In this document: positions 63,014 through 64,000 of the stretch, piece by piece | How positions within the stretch are numbered: the stretch's first letter is position 1 | How the letters are laid out: each line of letters opens with the position of its first letter | Assembly (NCBI GenBank): GCA_002716625.1 | Contig: PBAS01000055.1 | Location: 1-64,000, forward strand | Length of the DNA: 64,000 bases | Direction: 5' to 3' | Source: Phycisphaeraceae bacterium | GTDB taxonomy: Bacteria; Planctomycetota; Phycisphaerae; Phycisphaerales; Phycisphaeraceae | Position numbers and translations under genes: made by a program | Notes under the pieces: generated by a model | Told to the model about the DNA's origin: nothing | What the model saw: only the letters and a program-made list of their open reading frames with translations | Database searches by the model: none

Positions 63014-64000
63014 ATGAAGTTAATGATCAGGAATTCGGGACATTATCTCAATCGCACGGTGATGTTTACTGCAATGAGCATGATGCTGGTATTCAGCTCC
63101 CTGTCGCTGGCCCAGCCTGCAGTCGCCGACGAATCATCAAACATGCCAACAGAGCAGGTGGGCATTCCTGCTGAGGATAATCAACCGCGGGAGGGATCCG
63201 CAGAAGCTCTGAATCACTGGCTTGATGATAAATTAAGCCGTATCAACGGAGTTTTGGCACAAGTGCTGTTCTGGGATGTCACGTTCGGTCAACTTAAAAG
63301 TCTGGTACCCGATGCACAAGGTCAACCTGTGCTTCAGGGTCCTGAAATCCCATTCGTGATCGCATTCCTTGTGTTTGGCGCCGTGTTCTTTACTTTCTGG
63401 CATGGATTGATCAATATCCGGGCATTTAAGCATGCCATAGACGTCGTCCGCGGCAAGTTCGACCGACCTGAGGATGTCGGCGAAATCACGCACTTTCGTG
63501 CTTTAACCAGCGCTCTTTCAGCAACGGTAGGACTGGGCAATATCGCTGGTGTCGCCATTGCGGTTCGAATGGGTGGTCCCGGCGCCGTCTTTTGGATGAT
63601 GATACTTGCTGTTTTTGGCATGACTGCCAAGTTCCACGAGTGCACCTTGGCACAAATGTTTCGACGGCGCAATGCCGATGGGTCCATCTCCGGTGGCCCC
63701 ATGTTCTATCTCCATGAAGGACTGCGCCAGGTTCATCCCCTTCTCGGTGGCCTTGGAAAATTTCTTGCCATCCTTTTTGCTGTTATGTGTATCGGGGGCG
63801 CCCTTGGCGGCGGGAACATGTTCCAAGCCAATCAATCCTTTGAGGCTTTTGCCAGTGCATTTAAGATCTCCGGGGAAAGCCGTGCACTGGTATCTCAGGG
63901 GTTTGGCATCATCATGGCCGGACTTGTTGCAGCCGTTATTATTGGTGGGATTAAACGTATCGGAGCAGCCACAAGCCGCATTGTCCCAAGCATGTGTGGC
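63014..64000 (+). CDS. Sodium:alanine symporter, AGCS family (3' part outside window)
   Basis: The first 329 residues of a transporter open to the right edge. GAGG lies seven bases before ATG. A signal-like N-terminus (VMFTAMSMMLVFSS) and an acidic linker (about 30-75) precede the transport core, whose signature is TALSATVGLGNIAGVAIAV and GGPGAVFWM, followed by GMTAKFHE. The family imports alanine or glycine with Na+. A cleavable signal plus an extra-cytoplasmic linker is a lineage-specific extension. Confidence 0.88.
   Translation, partial: MKLMIRNSGHYLNRTVMFTAMSMMLVFSSLSLAQPAVADESSNMPTEQVGIPAEDNQPREGSAEALNHWLDDKLSRINGVLAQVLFWDVTFGQLKSLVPDAQGQPVLQGPEIPFVIAFLVFGAVFFTFWHGLINIRAFKHAIDVVRGKFDRPEDVGEITHFRALTSALSATVGLGNIAGVAIAVRMGGPGAVFWMMILAVFGMTAKFHECTLAQMFRRRNADGSISGGPMFYLHEGLRQVHPLLGGLGKFLAILFAVMCIGGALGGGNMFQANQSFEAFASAFKISGESRALVSQGFGIIMAGLVAAVIIGGIKRIGAATSRIVPSMCG

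Overview
The window looks like a chromosomal segment of a planctomycete, most probably of the Phycisphaerae type. The pointers are a surface protein with an LEPR-XLL-type N-terminus and cadherin-like repeats, two sulfatases (one with LamG-like, dockerin-like and PEP-CTERM parts), an octahaem cytochrome with TPRs, a KDO transferase (outer membrane with lipid A), divergent CTP synthase and zinc-less MetRS, and frequent TTG/GTG starts. This placement is inferred from gene content. I see no tRNA, rRNA, CRISPR array, insertion sequence or prophage.

Layout. 1-676: 5' part of a secreted repeat protein. 1181-10305: a glycan locus (RmlD/RmlC-like sugar-nucleotide enzymes, SGNH hydrolase, two PAPS-dependent sulfotransferases, a Wzx-type flippase, a GT4 glycosyltransferase, an APH-fold kinase), consistent with a sulfated surface polysaccharide. 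10506-18597: DEAD-box helicase followed by atpG, then a reverse arsC, then atpZ-atpI-atpB-atpE-atpF-atpH-atpA. The gamma gene is displaced and beta/epsilon are absent from the window. 18717-31009: citrate synthase, tyrS, a DUF481 protein, pyrG, a ClC-rnpA-yidD-BrkB run, and a proB/waaA pair.

31091-47370: metG, a sulfatase, a MetE-like protein, an octahaem cytochrome-TPR protein, the giant sulfatase, an acyl-CoA synthetase, a SPOR lipoprotein, a ManD/RspA-like enolase-superfamily enzyme and a lone SdhA. 48562-52058: a methylcitrate-cycle operon prpB-prpC-prpD, apparently led by a 12-codon upstream ORF. 52176-54042: a small PF13769-type protein and a GH130 phosphorylase.

54525-60710 is the most unusual part: a three-gene minus-strand operon coding for a GAF-HlyD membrane-fusion protein, a PqqD-like/M50 metalloprotease/HlyD fusion, and a SecA-like motor that stops before the two-helix finger. 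It looks like a dedicated, poorly described export or envelope-processing machine. The right end holds an amidohydrolase/lipoprotein pair and the start of an AGCS-family Na+:amino-acid symporter.

Sequence-level signals include a hairpin that would hide the Shine-Dalgarno of the APH-like kinase (9283-9298), a nested hairpin ahead of atpE (15231-15282), a 10-bp-stem hairpin upstream of the flippase (5213-5235), and perfect palindromes at 966-983 and 44302-44317.
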